A DNA stretch of 64,000 nucleotides from Puffinus mauretanicus (Eukaryota; Chordata; Aves; Procellariiformes; Procellariidae), in contig JAJKFH010001679.1 in assembly GCA_023333565.1 (NCBI GenBank), positions 248,001 to 312,000 of the forward strand. Reading direction: 5' to 3'. Position 1 is the first letter of the stretch. Each line of letters starts with the position of its first letter. The notes under the pieces are model-generated. The model was not told the DNA's origin. It did no database searches and saw only the letters and a list, made by a program, of their open reading frames with translations. Positions 23,006 to 34,175 of this stretch are shown piece after piece. The position numbers and the translations under genes are program-made.

Positions 23006-23586
23006 TGTTGTGGTTTAACCCTCGCCAGCAACTCAGGCCCACACAGCTGCTCGCTCTCTCCTCCCCAGTGGGATGGGGGAGAGAATCATAAGAGTAGAAG
23101 TGAGAAGACTCGTGCGTTGAGCTAAAGACAGTTTGATAGGTAAAGCAAAAGCCGCGCACACAAGCAAAGCAAAACAAGGAATTCATTCACTACTTCCCTC
23201 AGCAGGCAGGTGTTCAGCCATCTCCAGGAAAGCAGGGACCCATCACACGTAACGGTTACTTGGGAAGGCAAACGCCATCACCCCAAACATCCCCCCCTTC
23301 CTTCTTCTTCCCCCAGCTTTATATGCTGAGCATGATGTCATATGGTATGGAATACCCCTTTGGTCAGTTGGGGTCAGCTGTCCCAGCCGTGTCCCCTCCC
23401 AACTCCTTGTGCACCCCCAGCCTCCTCGCTGGTGGGGTGGGGTGAGGAGCAGAAAAGGCCTTGACTGTGTGTAAGCACAGCTCAGCAATAACAAAAACAT
23501 CCCTGTGTTATCAACCCTGTTTCCAGCACAAATCCAAAACACAGCCCCATACGAGCTGTAACTCTACCCCAGCCAAAACAAGTACA
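23006..23586 (+). mobile_element. Avian ERV solo LTR, TGTTGTGGTTTAACCC family (581 bp)
   Basis: The element runs from TGTTGTGGTTTAACCC to AAAACAAGTACA, so it has the TG...CA ends of a retroviral LTR. Inside are the family's characteristic blocks: GATGGGGGAGAGAATCATAA, AAAGACAGTTTGATAGGTAA, a TATA-like CTTTATAT at 23317-23324, ATGGTATGGAATACCCCTTT and CCTGTGTTATCAACCCTG. The five bases before it (acgtc) and after it (gcatc) differ by two transitions and could be a decayed 5-bp target duplication. No gag, pol or env sequence adjoins it, so it is a solo LTR left by LTR-LTR recombination. Confidence 0.9.
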
Positions 23587-25351
23587 GCATCTGAAATGAA
23601 ACTAGGATTGGGCAACTGAGTCAGTTCCTCTATTGAGAGGTAGGAGCCCACATTTAGATGCTTTAACAAGGAGATGGATGTAGCAGGGATAGGAATCTCT
23701 TAAATTTGATCAAAAAAGTAATATGGGTGGCAGCCTTGTATAATTCAGTCATCCTGATGATGTTAGCCCACTTTGTATGTTTTTTTTTTCTTGAATTTCA
23801 GTATTTTGGTATAAAAATTGGTCCTTGTTTTGGGCTGGACTTTTCCTCAACAGACATTAAAGGAGTAAAAATTCCTCTCAATAAATAGCCTTTGCTAGAG
23901 AACCCTTAAAGTCTGTTAGCATCTAAAAAGTAAAAAAACCCAACATGGATCCATGGCAATTCAAGCACATACAAGTATAAATAACCTAAAAGCCTAGAAA
24001 AATTCAGAAGTTTATAGAGACTATGTGAGAATCTCTTATAACTATTGTCTATTTTTGTGTAATTTTGTCAAGGAGTAGCTCTCTTTTAGCAGCAAAGGTT
24101 AACAGGTGTCATCACAGACTGACTGGCATAAATAGGTATTTTCAGGCAATTTGCTCCTCTCACACACTTTCAAATTAGCCATCTTGGGCAAAATGATAAT
24201 AAAAAAAAAACAGTGATGAGGCGGTATCTATAAATAATCTAAAATGTGCAGATTCAGAAGAAAATTGATTCATGTATGGCTCATGTCTTTTACAAAGAAA
24301 CATGAGCTCAGGACTTTGAGGATCTGATGCTTAAACTAATCATCCTGCTAGCTGACTAGATCCTTATAATAACATTATTTTTCTGAGAAAGTCCTAGCAG
24401 CAACAGATTTTTTAGAGTACTGAATTCTATGCTGACTTTCATTTAAGGAACAGAATAAAAGAATATTTTCTGTCAGTTCAGAGCCTGCCATGGGGAAACC
24501 ATAAATGCATGCTTTTAGTTAGCATGAAATCCATGGTATAATCATAATTTTATTCTGTTACCAAAACATACGACACTGGAGGAATTCAAAATTCTTTGCC
24601 TATTATCCGTCACATTACAATCTTGTGCAGATAACATAATAAAGTGCCACAGGCTGATTTATGCTTTAAAGGTAAACAGTGGTTTAGAGTATACGTACCA
24701 AACTTTCAGTCATTGTCTCAGAAAAATAAATCACTTTGTCATTTTTATTTTGTAGGCTATTAACAAATGTGACAGCTAATTAGAATGAAAAAATGTAGCT
24801 TAGTTATTCATTGAAATGAGCTGCATAACAATACACTATCAAAAGGATCCGGAAAAGAAAAGATGCGTAACGCCAAACTTGAAGGTTTTTAAAAAGTGCA
24901 CATAAATAATTAATCTCAAAGAGGAATACAAAAAATTAAAAGGAACTTGAATCTTGTGAACATGTGCAGTCATTATGCAAGCAAAACTCCCACAGAAACA
25001 AGAAGTTTGCCTATGAAAGAAGAGAAGCCTAGGAGATGAGATCAGCTGAAGGAAGAATGAGTGTTTTATTAAAAATGATCCAATCTGAAAAACTTTCTTG
25101 AATTGAAGCAGTAGTCTAATCCTTCCTAATAGACACAATTATTTTCTAATCCTGTTTTTTCCACCTTATCCTTTGAAACAAATACAAGAACAGTGATTTA
25201 CAAAGGAAGATGATGCCATTAGAGCTTGCTATTTTTACTTCTCTAAGTTCTCTTGACTCTTTTAAAATGGATCCATGCCCATAACTTTAACTATAATCTT
25301 CGTTTTGTTTGCATAAAGCAAAGAGGTAGGATAGAAGTAAGAGCGACTTTT
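23587..25351. other. Non-coding DNA between two solo LTRs
   Basis: About 1.8 kb of AT-rich sequence with no retroviral coding motifs. The flanking LTRs differ in length and have different target duplications, so this is ordinary host DNA and not proviral interior. Confidence 0.65.
25347..25351 (+). repeat. Target-site duplication, left copy (CTTTT)
   Basis: Five bases immediately before the LTR's TG, repeated exactly at 25840-25844 after its CA. Confidence 0.85.
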
Positions 25352-25839
25352 TGTTGTGGTTTAACCCGGCCGGCAGCTAAACACCACATAGCCGCTCGCT
25401 CACTCCCCCGGCCCCGCAGTGAGATGGGGGGAAGAATCGGGAGGAAAAAAAAAAAAAAATTCGTGGATTGAGATAAAGACAGTTTAATAGAGCAGAAAAA
25501 GAAAATAGACTATACAAAGTGGGTGATGCACAGTGCAAATTGCTCACCACCTGCTGACCGATAAACAAGTGGTGATCGCTACTTTCTGGAACACGCCTAC
25601 CATTCATATGCTGGGCATGATGTCACATGGTATGGAATACCCCGTTGGCCAGCTGGGCCAGCTGTCCCAGCTATGCTCCCTCCCAGCCTCTTCCAGAGCA
25701 TGGAAGCTGAATGTCCTTGACTAGGAGGGCACTTAGCAACAACTGAAAACATCAGTGTGTTATCAACATTCTTCTCATACTAAATCCAAAACACAGCACT
25801 AGGAAGAAATTTAACCCTATCCCAGCCGAAACCAGGACA
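25352..25839 (+). mobile_element. Avian ERV solo LTR, TGTTGTGGTTTAACCC family (488 bp)
   Basis: The element begins TGTTGTGGTTTAACCCGGCC and ends CAGCCGAAACCAGGACA. It is flanked by an exact 5-bp target-site duplication, CTTTT, at 25347-25351 and 25840-25844. It shares AGATAAAGACAGTTTAATAG, ATGGTATGGAATACCCCGTT and GTGTTATCAAC with the 23006 copy, but lacks several internal stretches and carries an A-run at about 25445-25459. The exact duplication shows a clean insertion and places the 5-bp duplication size typical of this family. No internal retroviral sequence remains. Confidence 0.95.
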
Positions 25840-25844
25840 CTTTT
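25840..25844 (+). repeat. Target-site duplication, right copy (CTTTT)
   Basis: Exact repeat of 25347-25351, immediately after the LTR's terminal CA. Confidence 0.85.
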
Positions 25845-28800
25845 CTTCTGCTGCCCAGCTCCAGGGAATAGAGAAATGTACGTCTGTCCAAAGGTGATGG
25901 GCTAAGGCAGTGCTCACTGTGAGTGTTTTGCGGGGCAGCTAACTGCAGACAGTTTATGTGCTCGAGAGACAACACAGACCCCTACTACTCACTCGCTCCT
26001 AACTACTCTCCCTTTCTCTGTTCTAGTACATGTTTCTACATTTAAATTACAGCCATCTTCCATTTTCCCAGAACAGCTCCAGCAAGTCCAACAAAAGACA
26101 AAAGTCAATTGAAGGAAGAAAGCTTAAAGTGCTGAAGCTAAACCTAGATAGCAGAGGGTGAGGACTACGAGACCTGTGATGCTCCCCATCAATAGCAGTT
26201 TGCAGCTGGGCTTGAAACAGAAATTTGTCAACAGCTGCTACGTCAACTTCCCACAACTGTTGAAGTCTTCAGCTCCTCCTCAATCCCCTGCCACTGCTGT
26301 CCTCTTCCTCAGTCCCAGAGAAAAAAATAGTGGTTTTTCTGTTTATTTACAGACTTGAAAATTTCCTGGCGGCCCTCTTGCTGAAAGGCCCATGCCACGA
26401 TGATTCTGTCAGCTCTGCTCTCTCCCTTGTTCTCCCTCAGGTGAGGAAAATACCATCCTCCGGAGAAACCAGGTCCAAGTCAGCCACTAGAAAACGCTGA
26501 AAACGAATGAATGATTTTAAGAAAAACAAAACACTCTCATACGTACATAGTATTAGTAGAAAGTAAAAGTTTTAATTGCATTATACATACTCATTGCCGT
26601 AGCAAAAAAAAATTCCTGATCATGTCTAGTTGTTGCAGACCTACACGCTCACCTTTACTGACAGTTTGCTGAGACGAGCAGGAAGATGGAGTGTAACTGC
26701 TGCGTGACAAGTTCATGCTCAGATGTGCACACAGGAGAAACAAGTCTTACTCACTCCCATTGCCACATTTTGATTAGGCTCCTCTGTCCCTTTTTTTTCT
26801 CTTGGACCCTTTTCAGCGTGCTTTCTCTTTGTTTGTCGTGGGGGTACATGAGCACGTGCTCACTGACTCTTCAGAAATCCTCCGGATCTAATTTACTGAA
26901 GGCAGGAGCAATTGGATGCACAAAAGAAACTTGAGTAAGCTTAAGTAAAACTCACAAGCATTTTTAAAGAGGAATACTAACATTATTTCCCTTTATTGTT
27001 TTAGGTGATAACATAGACATCTATATGGCCTTAAATATCAGTAGAAGAGCCACCTAGTTATCGTCTTGTAAAACACACAGTTCTTCATTAGTTCTTCATT
27101 TTAGAAAACCTGTAAAGAGTTTTGTGTTTGGACGTGCAAAATAAATTGAATTGTATAGAGCGTCAGCAGTTTTAGGCAAAATGAAGCTTTCAGGGAGGCA
27201 TAATGGCAGAGAACATAATGGTATTTAAATTACTGGGCCATAAAAGATGGAACTATCAACAAGTGGACAAAAAACATAACCCATGAAGAAAACTGCCGGA
27301 GCAAAGTACAGTTATTTCATCCCATTAAGGGATTCAACTTCTTTTCAAATTTTTTAAACAGATGGTATGACAAGCAGCATGAGCATAATCTAACTCATTC
27401 AAAGCTGAAAATAACAAAATGAAACTCAGCATGGAAAAAGACTCAAGCTAACACATGCGTGGGGAAAGGAATTCAAAACAGAGAGATGCAAACAGAAGAG
27501 GAAACCTGGAAAGCAAGTGTACTAAAGGAGGCCAAGAAAAGGGTGGCACACAGATGATGTCCACTTAACCAGGAGAGGGGTTTTAGCTATGCAGACTTTA
27601 GTTATCCAAACTGGAACATGCCTGGGATGCTGGGACTTGCACTTCTACACTTAGCTGATAGATCAGTGATTACATGGCTTTTAATGATGAGAAGTCACTG
27701 GAGCTTCAGTTGCTATGCCTTTTCTAAAATTTTCCATACCTTCCTGACCTTCTTCATGGCAGACATGATGCACCATATTTTATGGTTCAGAAAATTTGTA
27801 AATCTTGTCAGAGTTGCAGATTGCTCTTTTTCCTCAGCCCCTCAGGGAAGATCTGATTCAGCTCCACAGTGCCACCTTCTGAAACACCAGCACTGCGTGC
27901 TGCATGTTTGAATATTTGTCATGAACAAATAAATATTCACCAGGTCCAGCTGTGTGCAGCGAGATCAGACAAAGTGACAGAACCACCCTTCCCTGACCAA
28001 AGTGTTGGGGGGATCTGTGTCTTTCCTGATTCCTCTTGTTTTATTTATAGCAATACTTAAGCACTTACCATACATTACATTTCCACAATACCTTCCTTTA
28101 TAACTGGTTATGTATAATAGTTCAACATATCCTTTACTTATTTTCATGTGAGTGAAAAATGAAGTTAATTGTAATTCATTCAGAGATTTGATGGCTGTGA
28201 GCAATTCCAATTCTTAAGTTTCAGGACATGCGGTTTTTGTGCTTTCATTTTTTGCTTCTGTAACACCTTCAATACTTTTCATAATGGTCTCTTTCTTGTG
28301 ACTACTAATGCATAGATTCAAAAAATGTCCTAGGTTTAATTATCTCTTAAAAAGAATCAGAGAGAGACTTCATGTAATGTTTTAATTTTCCCTGGATGCC
28401 TCAATTTTTTCTTTTAAATCAATAGTCTTTTGCTCTACTAGCTTAAATTTAACATGGATTATTTGGAAATAAAGACCAAACTGATCCAGTTTTTCTTTAA
28501 AATAAGTTCACTGAAATCAGTTCAGAAACACTGGTAAATGCTTCAGAGTGCAAAGTGGTTTCCTGATAGGTTAGGAAGGAATCCTGATTCCTGCTCCCCT
28601 TCCTAGCCACTTTGTATACAATCAACTCAAGTGCTTTCCTTGCTTCCTTCTGTATAATCATGTGTGTCATCTTATTTGATCTGTGCAAAATGTTCATCAT
28701 GAAAATCAAAAAACCCAGGATTTTTTCCAAGTTGGTTTTAATTTCACCAAATAGTGACACCTGGTCCAGTACAGAAAGAAAAAAATGCAGCCATTTTGTG

Positions 28801-31800
28801 AAATTCTGTGCTTTGTTTCCTGGATGTGTAGCTCTGGGCACCTCCAGTTTTGGCCAGCAAAATTACAGATGAAAGGCTAAACAAGTAGTAGGATAGTCAT
28901 AATGGATTTTTGTATCATGCAGTTTTATGCATTTAACTTTTATTTCCTTAAGCTAAGAGGCTTCTTTCGTTAGGGTTGCTAGAGAAGATTTGGAGAGACA
29001 CAGTTACACCCAAAAGGGCGCCTCAGAACATGTAAATGACATTAATTTTTTGTCTGACTTTTTCTTTGGGAAAGCCTCTTCCTGCTTGCTGACTGCTTCT
29101 GCTACCTCAGCCTGGAGAGGGTCCCTGTTGTAAAAAACATGTCCCCTGGTCTCAGTAATTGATTACTGGGATATCTCCCAGTAAGGCAGGTAGTTATATC
29201 CTTTCATTTCCTTCTCCTCTGTCCTTCTTATGGTCTATTATGTTGCTCTTTTGCACATCTTTTTCTGCCCGCCTGGCTTTTCCTCTTACAATCTTTTGAA
29301 AGCTCAGCAGTACATATGCTTACCTTGTAGAAATCATATAACACACACAAAAAAATTATAACCACCTCATTAAATTCATGACATTCATTCTGTCATGAGC
29401 TTCATATTGAGACCAGACACAGTATAACCAATGATGAAATGAAGAAAAGGTGCTTAAGCCAAGCAGCACCAGCCCATGGGCACTATCATTTTTTGGGAGA
29501 CTTGTTCTGGACATTTAGTAATTTTAATTTTGTTTGTTTTGAAAGAAAGATTCTAAACATACATGGTAAAGAATCTGAGTGAAAATGATTTCCCTTTATA
29601 ATTCAAAATACAAGAATAACAATGATTTTCTTGGGCCAGGGTTTATATTTTTCATTAACTCAGCAGTTACCAAGGAGAAGTTTTCCATTAGGTTTGTAAA
29701 AAATCATTACATCAGCAATAGATATTTGATATTTCCTGAATAATATCTCATGTTCCCAATTAAAAGTAGCCTTTTACAGAAAGTATCTTTTTCTGACTTG
29801 ATTTTAAGTCATTACAGTGACTCATTAAAATATATTGTTTCTGAAAACTCCCAGAGGCAGCAAATGAAATGTCATACAGGCAGATCATCAAGTAAGGCAC
29901 TGCTTTGCAATTAATATGACTTTTATAACACTGTTGTTTTTTTTTTTAACTGACAATGTGTCCTGAACTTCATTTTTTTTTACAGCATTACAGGCAGCTT
30001 TGAAGTGCTGGGAATCACTTTGGGTATGTACAGAGAGGGATGACCGTGGGGATAGATCCCGTTGTTGCGTCTCAATATGTCAGTATTGCATGTCTGCACT
30101 TGTAAGTGCAAAGGTTCACCATGGGACTTGGTGTATACAAATGTAAGAAACTGTTTGCAAACCCTCATGGAGAATTTAACGTAACTGTAGTGTATGTAAC
30201 ACACTGGCTGACTGCACAGATCCTTGATGGGGTAAATAGCCTGTGCTGAGGGGAAAGGCCTGGGCAAAGACATCAGAAGGTTGCAATGGTGTAAGCACTA
30301 GCAATAGAGTGTGGAGAGAAAGATCAGGCTCAATTTTACCCAGCATTTGAGGGAACTTTGGTCCAGCTGTATCCCACTCAGGAATACGCCCTTCTACCCT
30401 CCTAGAAAGGCTGGAGCCTTTCATTCTCTCCTGTTTACGCTTTTAAATACTAATTATATCCCTGGACATAGATCTAGGTTAGTGTCCCAACCACAGTCAT
30501 GGGGGAGTATTTCATATAGTGCAAAGTATAAAAAGGTCAAACTGAAATGCTGCTAAATGAGAATATTAGGAGCATTTGCCAAACAGAGCATTTGCCTGAC
30601 AAATCAGAAACTGTTCAAATCCCTATTATGCAGATCGTTTTATTAAGAAAAAAGAAATGGGTTTGGTTTTCCAAATTGACATGTTTTCCTGATCTGTTGA
30701 TTCAGCTAATAAGCTGCAATATCAGATGGGGAATTCATCAAGGATGAATCAAGCAGTCGGTGCTGAGGACGGGACGTCCAGATGCTGTGACCTGCCCTTT
30801 GGGAATGCCGCTCTCCCCGCTGCCTCTGCACCCAGCCTGGGGAAATCAGCCTGCTGGTACAGGGCTCAAAGCAGGCAGGGTAGCAGGCTGCATGCAGCCT
30901 TCCCTTGCTGCAGGTTCATGCCCTGGTGGGGTTGGGATCCCCAAGGAACTAAATCATGCCTCTAACTAGGGAAATACTTTAGTGCTTTGCTCAGGCACAT
31001 ATAATCTCCTATCACGTTAACAGCTGGGCTGTCTGAAGCACTGCTGGCGTTATTACCACTCTGCTTGCAGAGGGGGGCTTGTTTCTGGCAGGTATGCTTG
31101 GCTAACTCAGTTAGTTGCTTGAATTTTTTAGCCCTGCTGCTTTGAAAAACTGTGTGTTGTGACATCATTACCAAGCAGTGATGCAATACCCTCAGTACAC
31201 ACAACAGTGTCAGGGCAGAAGGGACTTCACATCACGGTGGCTGGACTGAAGTAGTCTGCTTTCCCCTTCTTGCTAGCTGCCTGGCTGCTTTCTTCCTCCT
31301 CGCTCCGTCCCTCTCACTCCCCAACTCTCCTTCCTTCCCTCCTTCCCTTAGGAAAGGATGAATGTTCCCTCTCCAATTCTTTTTAAACTAATGGGAGGTA
31401 TTGCATCTCCCAGTTCCATTTAGTTCTTTGGCTCTAATCTAACCAAAACACACCCAAGGAGGGTTTTATCATGCTCTGGAGATCTTTATGTGACTCTAGG
31501 GACTAATATTGAATATTCAGCAGCTCAATTATATACTATGGAAACAGAGATGGATAACCCAGGGGAAAGAGAAATAAAAGGCCTAATCAAAGGAAAGAGA
31601 TAACTTGAAGATAAAATGTGATGGAACCATGAACCAGGGAAATACAAAAGGCTCTTCCGGATTGCAGAGGTTGTGGAGGAGAAAGCTTTTCCCTGTAAAA
31701 GATAAAACACTGTGTGAAGAAGAGTCACTGAGGTCAGGAAAAAATATTCCTGCTGTCATAGTTATGGCCCTCAGATTAAACGATACCTTTACTCGGTGTT

Positions 31801-33482
31801 TGTCCCATTAAGATGGAGAGGTCCAGCTGCTGACCTGCTGTCTAGATCTGGCTCATCCATCCCACCTAGAGCGGCTATTTAGGCAGCAAGAGCTACCCTA
31901 ATCCCCCGGTGCTTGCTTTCAGGCCCAGGGTGTCCCCGTACAGAGCCTGTCATGAGCTGGTCCTGCCCCTGCCGCCCAGAGAGCGTGAAACAAGGAGCAG
32001 GCATCTGCTTGCACAGGCAGTCGAGCCTCGTCGAGCTGAAATGGCTGGTGCTGTCACATCCATGTAACCTGCAAGGAAAAGGAAGCTGCCCTCCCCCGAA
32101 AATCTGCCCCCCACAAATAACATATTTGACCCACTTTTTAAAGCTGTCGAACTAGATTAAATGTATTGTCCATAACGAAGCCAGCAACAATGCGTAAAAA
32201 GCCTTCCCAGCTGAAAAACAGGTCTGTTAATTCCCTTTCAGTGCTCTTTGCTGTTCAGTAAGGTGTCTGATTTTAATTCCATTTCTTTAACACATTAATA
32301 ATAGGACACAGCCCCAGGTAATTACTCTCTGCTGCTGGAAATAAAACTGGAAGTATTTGAGCCTCCTGTGCCTGTGAAAGGTTTACTTGCTGGGTCATGG
32401 GGGACTGCACTGAAATTACTTTGCAGGTTTTTCTTCCTTGGTTTGGAATCTGTGAATGATCAGCAAGTGGTTTTTTGCCATCAATCAGGAGCTGTACTTT
32501 GAATTATTTAGGTGAGAGACGCAAATTCTGGTCTCGATTTCTCTTAAGCAAAAACTGTAAAGGTAAAAGCTGCTTTCAGATTGAAATATAATGTTTCATG
32601 TTTTGGGACTGAACCTGAGGGGCCTTGCAACACACATTCCCCAATCAGCTACACATCTGGGGAGCATCCCCCATAGAGCCTCTCTGAATTTAGGAATTAA
32701 AAAGCAGAATCCATTTACTCAAGTCCCCAAGCAAAGCAATTTGGACTTTGATTTCTTGTAGCATCTTTTGGCTGATTTATGCTATGATTAAAATTTTTGT
32801 TGCTGATGATGCATTATGCATGCAATATCTGATGAAGTAAGATCACAGTAAAATCTAAAAATAGAGTCATTCAAGTATCCTTAAAAGAAAACCTGACATG
32901 AATACTAGCTCACACATCAATGAAACTGAGCTGCAAAGGCACACTCCTCTTATCAGCACTTCATGCAGAATTTAAAGCATAGACAGATCTCTGTTGTGCA
33001 CATTTCTACCATCTACACCTCAGAGGTGATTTAATTTAATTTCGTTTAATTTAATGAGACAAGAAGACTGGCAAGGTGTACACTGAGTTCTTCCATACAG
33101 CAGAGGTTGATAGTTTTGCCCATTTTGCCCTACCCAGTTAATGTATTGCAGTTGGCTGGTCGTGGCTACTCCTCAGCAGACCAGCGGGTGCCACCGCCAG
33201 TCAGGGGTAGCATTTCAAAACAGCTTTCATCTTCTCTCAAATAAAAGAATGAAACAACTCACCCTTTTCGACATCAACAGAGGAAAACATCTTTCTCTCT
33301 TTCAAACTAAGCAGCCACAGCCTAAACCTCTGCTCTCTTGCCTGAATCATTTATTCTGTAGTTGATTTGAAAATGTGCTCGGGAGGGCTCAGGGCTTAAG
33401 GCTGATTCCCATAACCTGCTTATCGGTGTCCTAGCAGGAGAATCGGCTGCCATCCTGGGAACCCTAAACCCTGTTGCAGTGT
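25845..33482. other. Long unique non-coding stretch
   Basis: About 7.6 kb with no recognisable exon, RNA gene or young repeat. It holds a pyrimidine tract (31288-31349), a TTTAA-rich run near 33030-33055, and a motif-dense AT-rich patch around 32740-32860 containing the octamer-like ATTATGCAT. Open frames here are under 120 codons and resemble no protein I know. Confidence 0.55.
31288..31349 (+). repeat. Pyrimidine-rich low-complexity tract
   Basis: Mostly C/T, with TTCC and CTCC units (CTCCTTCCTTCCCTCCTTCC near its end). No retroelement tail is attached. Confidence 0.7.
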
Positions 33483-34175
33483 CATAGAATCACAGAATCA
33501 TAGAATCATTAAGGTTGGAAAAGACCTCTAAGATCATGAAGTCCAACCATCAACCCAACACCACCATGCCCACTACACCATGTCCCCAAGCGCCTCATCT
33601 ACACATCTTTTAAATTCCTCCAGGGATGGGGACTCCACCACTTCCCTGGGCAGGCTGTTCCAAGGCCTGACCATTCTTTCAGTAAAGAAATTTCTCCTAA
33701 TGTCCAGTCTAAACCTCCCCTGGTGCAACTTGAGGCCATTTCCTCTCGTCCTATCGCTTGTTACTTGGGAGAAGAGACCAACCCCCACCTCGCTACAACC
33801 TCCTTTCAGGTAGTTGTAGAGCGCGATGAGGTCTCCCCTCAGCCTCCTCCTCTCCAGACTAAACAACCCCAGTTCCCTCAGCCGCTCCTCATAAGACTTG
33901 TGCTCCAGGCCCTTCACCAGCTTCGTTGCCCTTCTCTGGACACGCTCCAGCACCTCCATGTCCTTCTTGTAGTGAGGGGCCCAGAACTGAACACAGTATT
34001 CGAGGTGCGGCCTCACCAGTGCCGGGTACAGGGGCACGATCACCTCCCTACTCCTGCTGGCCACACTATTTCTGATACAGGCCAGGATGCCGTTGGCCTT
34101 CTTGGCCACCTGGGCACACTGCCGGCTCACGTTCAGCCGGCTGTCAACCAGCACCCCCAGGTCCTTTTCCTTCCC
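33483..34175 (-). mobile_element. Young CR1 LINE, 5'-truncated (C-terminal ORF2 plus 3' UTR)
   Basis: The 3' end lies at the left, with degenerate ATTCTATG octamers on the minus strand and then the CR1 block read as TTAAGGTTGGAAAAGACCTC on the plus strand. A continuous minus-strand frame covers 34154-33573. It contains [20 protein letters not shown], the [20 protein letters not shown] block and [20 protein letters not shown] residues before its stop. This is the ORF2 region downstream of the reverse-transcriptase catalytic core. The catalytic motif itself is missing because the copy is cut at about 34175. It aligns almost base for base with the copy at 39842-40801, so both are recent insertions of one subfamily. 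Confidence 0.95.

Noticed and set aside
23006..25839. The two solo LTRs read as the ends of one provirus
   Set aside because: They differ in length and internal structure, each has its own flanking duplication, and the 1.8 kb between them has no retroviral coding sequence.
27541..27625. Sequence resembling the AGTTATCC repeats of old pogo/Tigger-type transposon ends
   Set aside because: One AGTTATCCAAACTGG word is not enough; no matching inverted end or TA duplication is visible.
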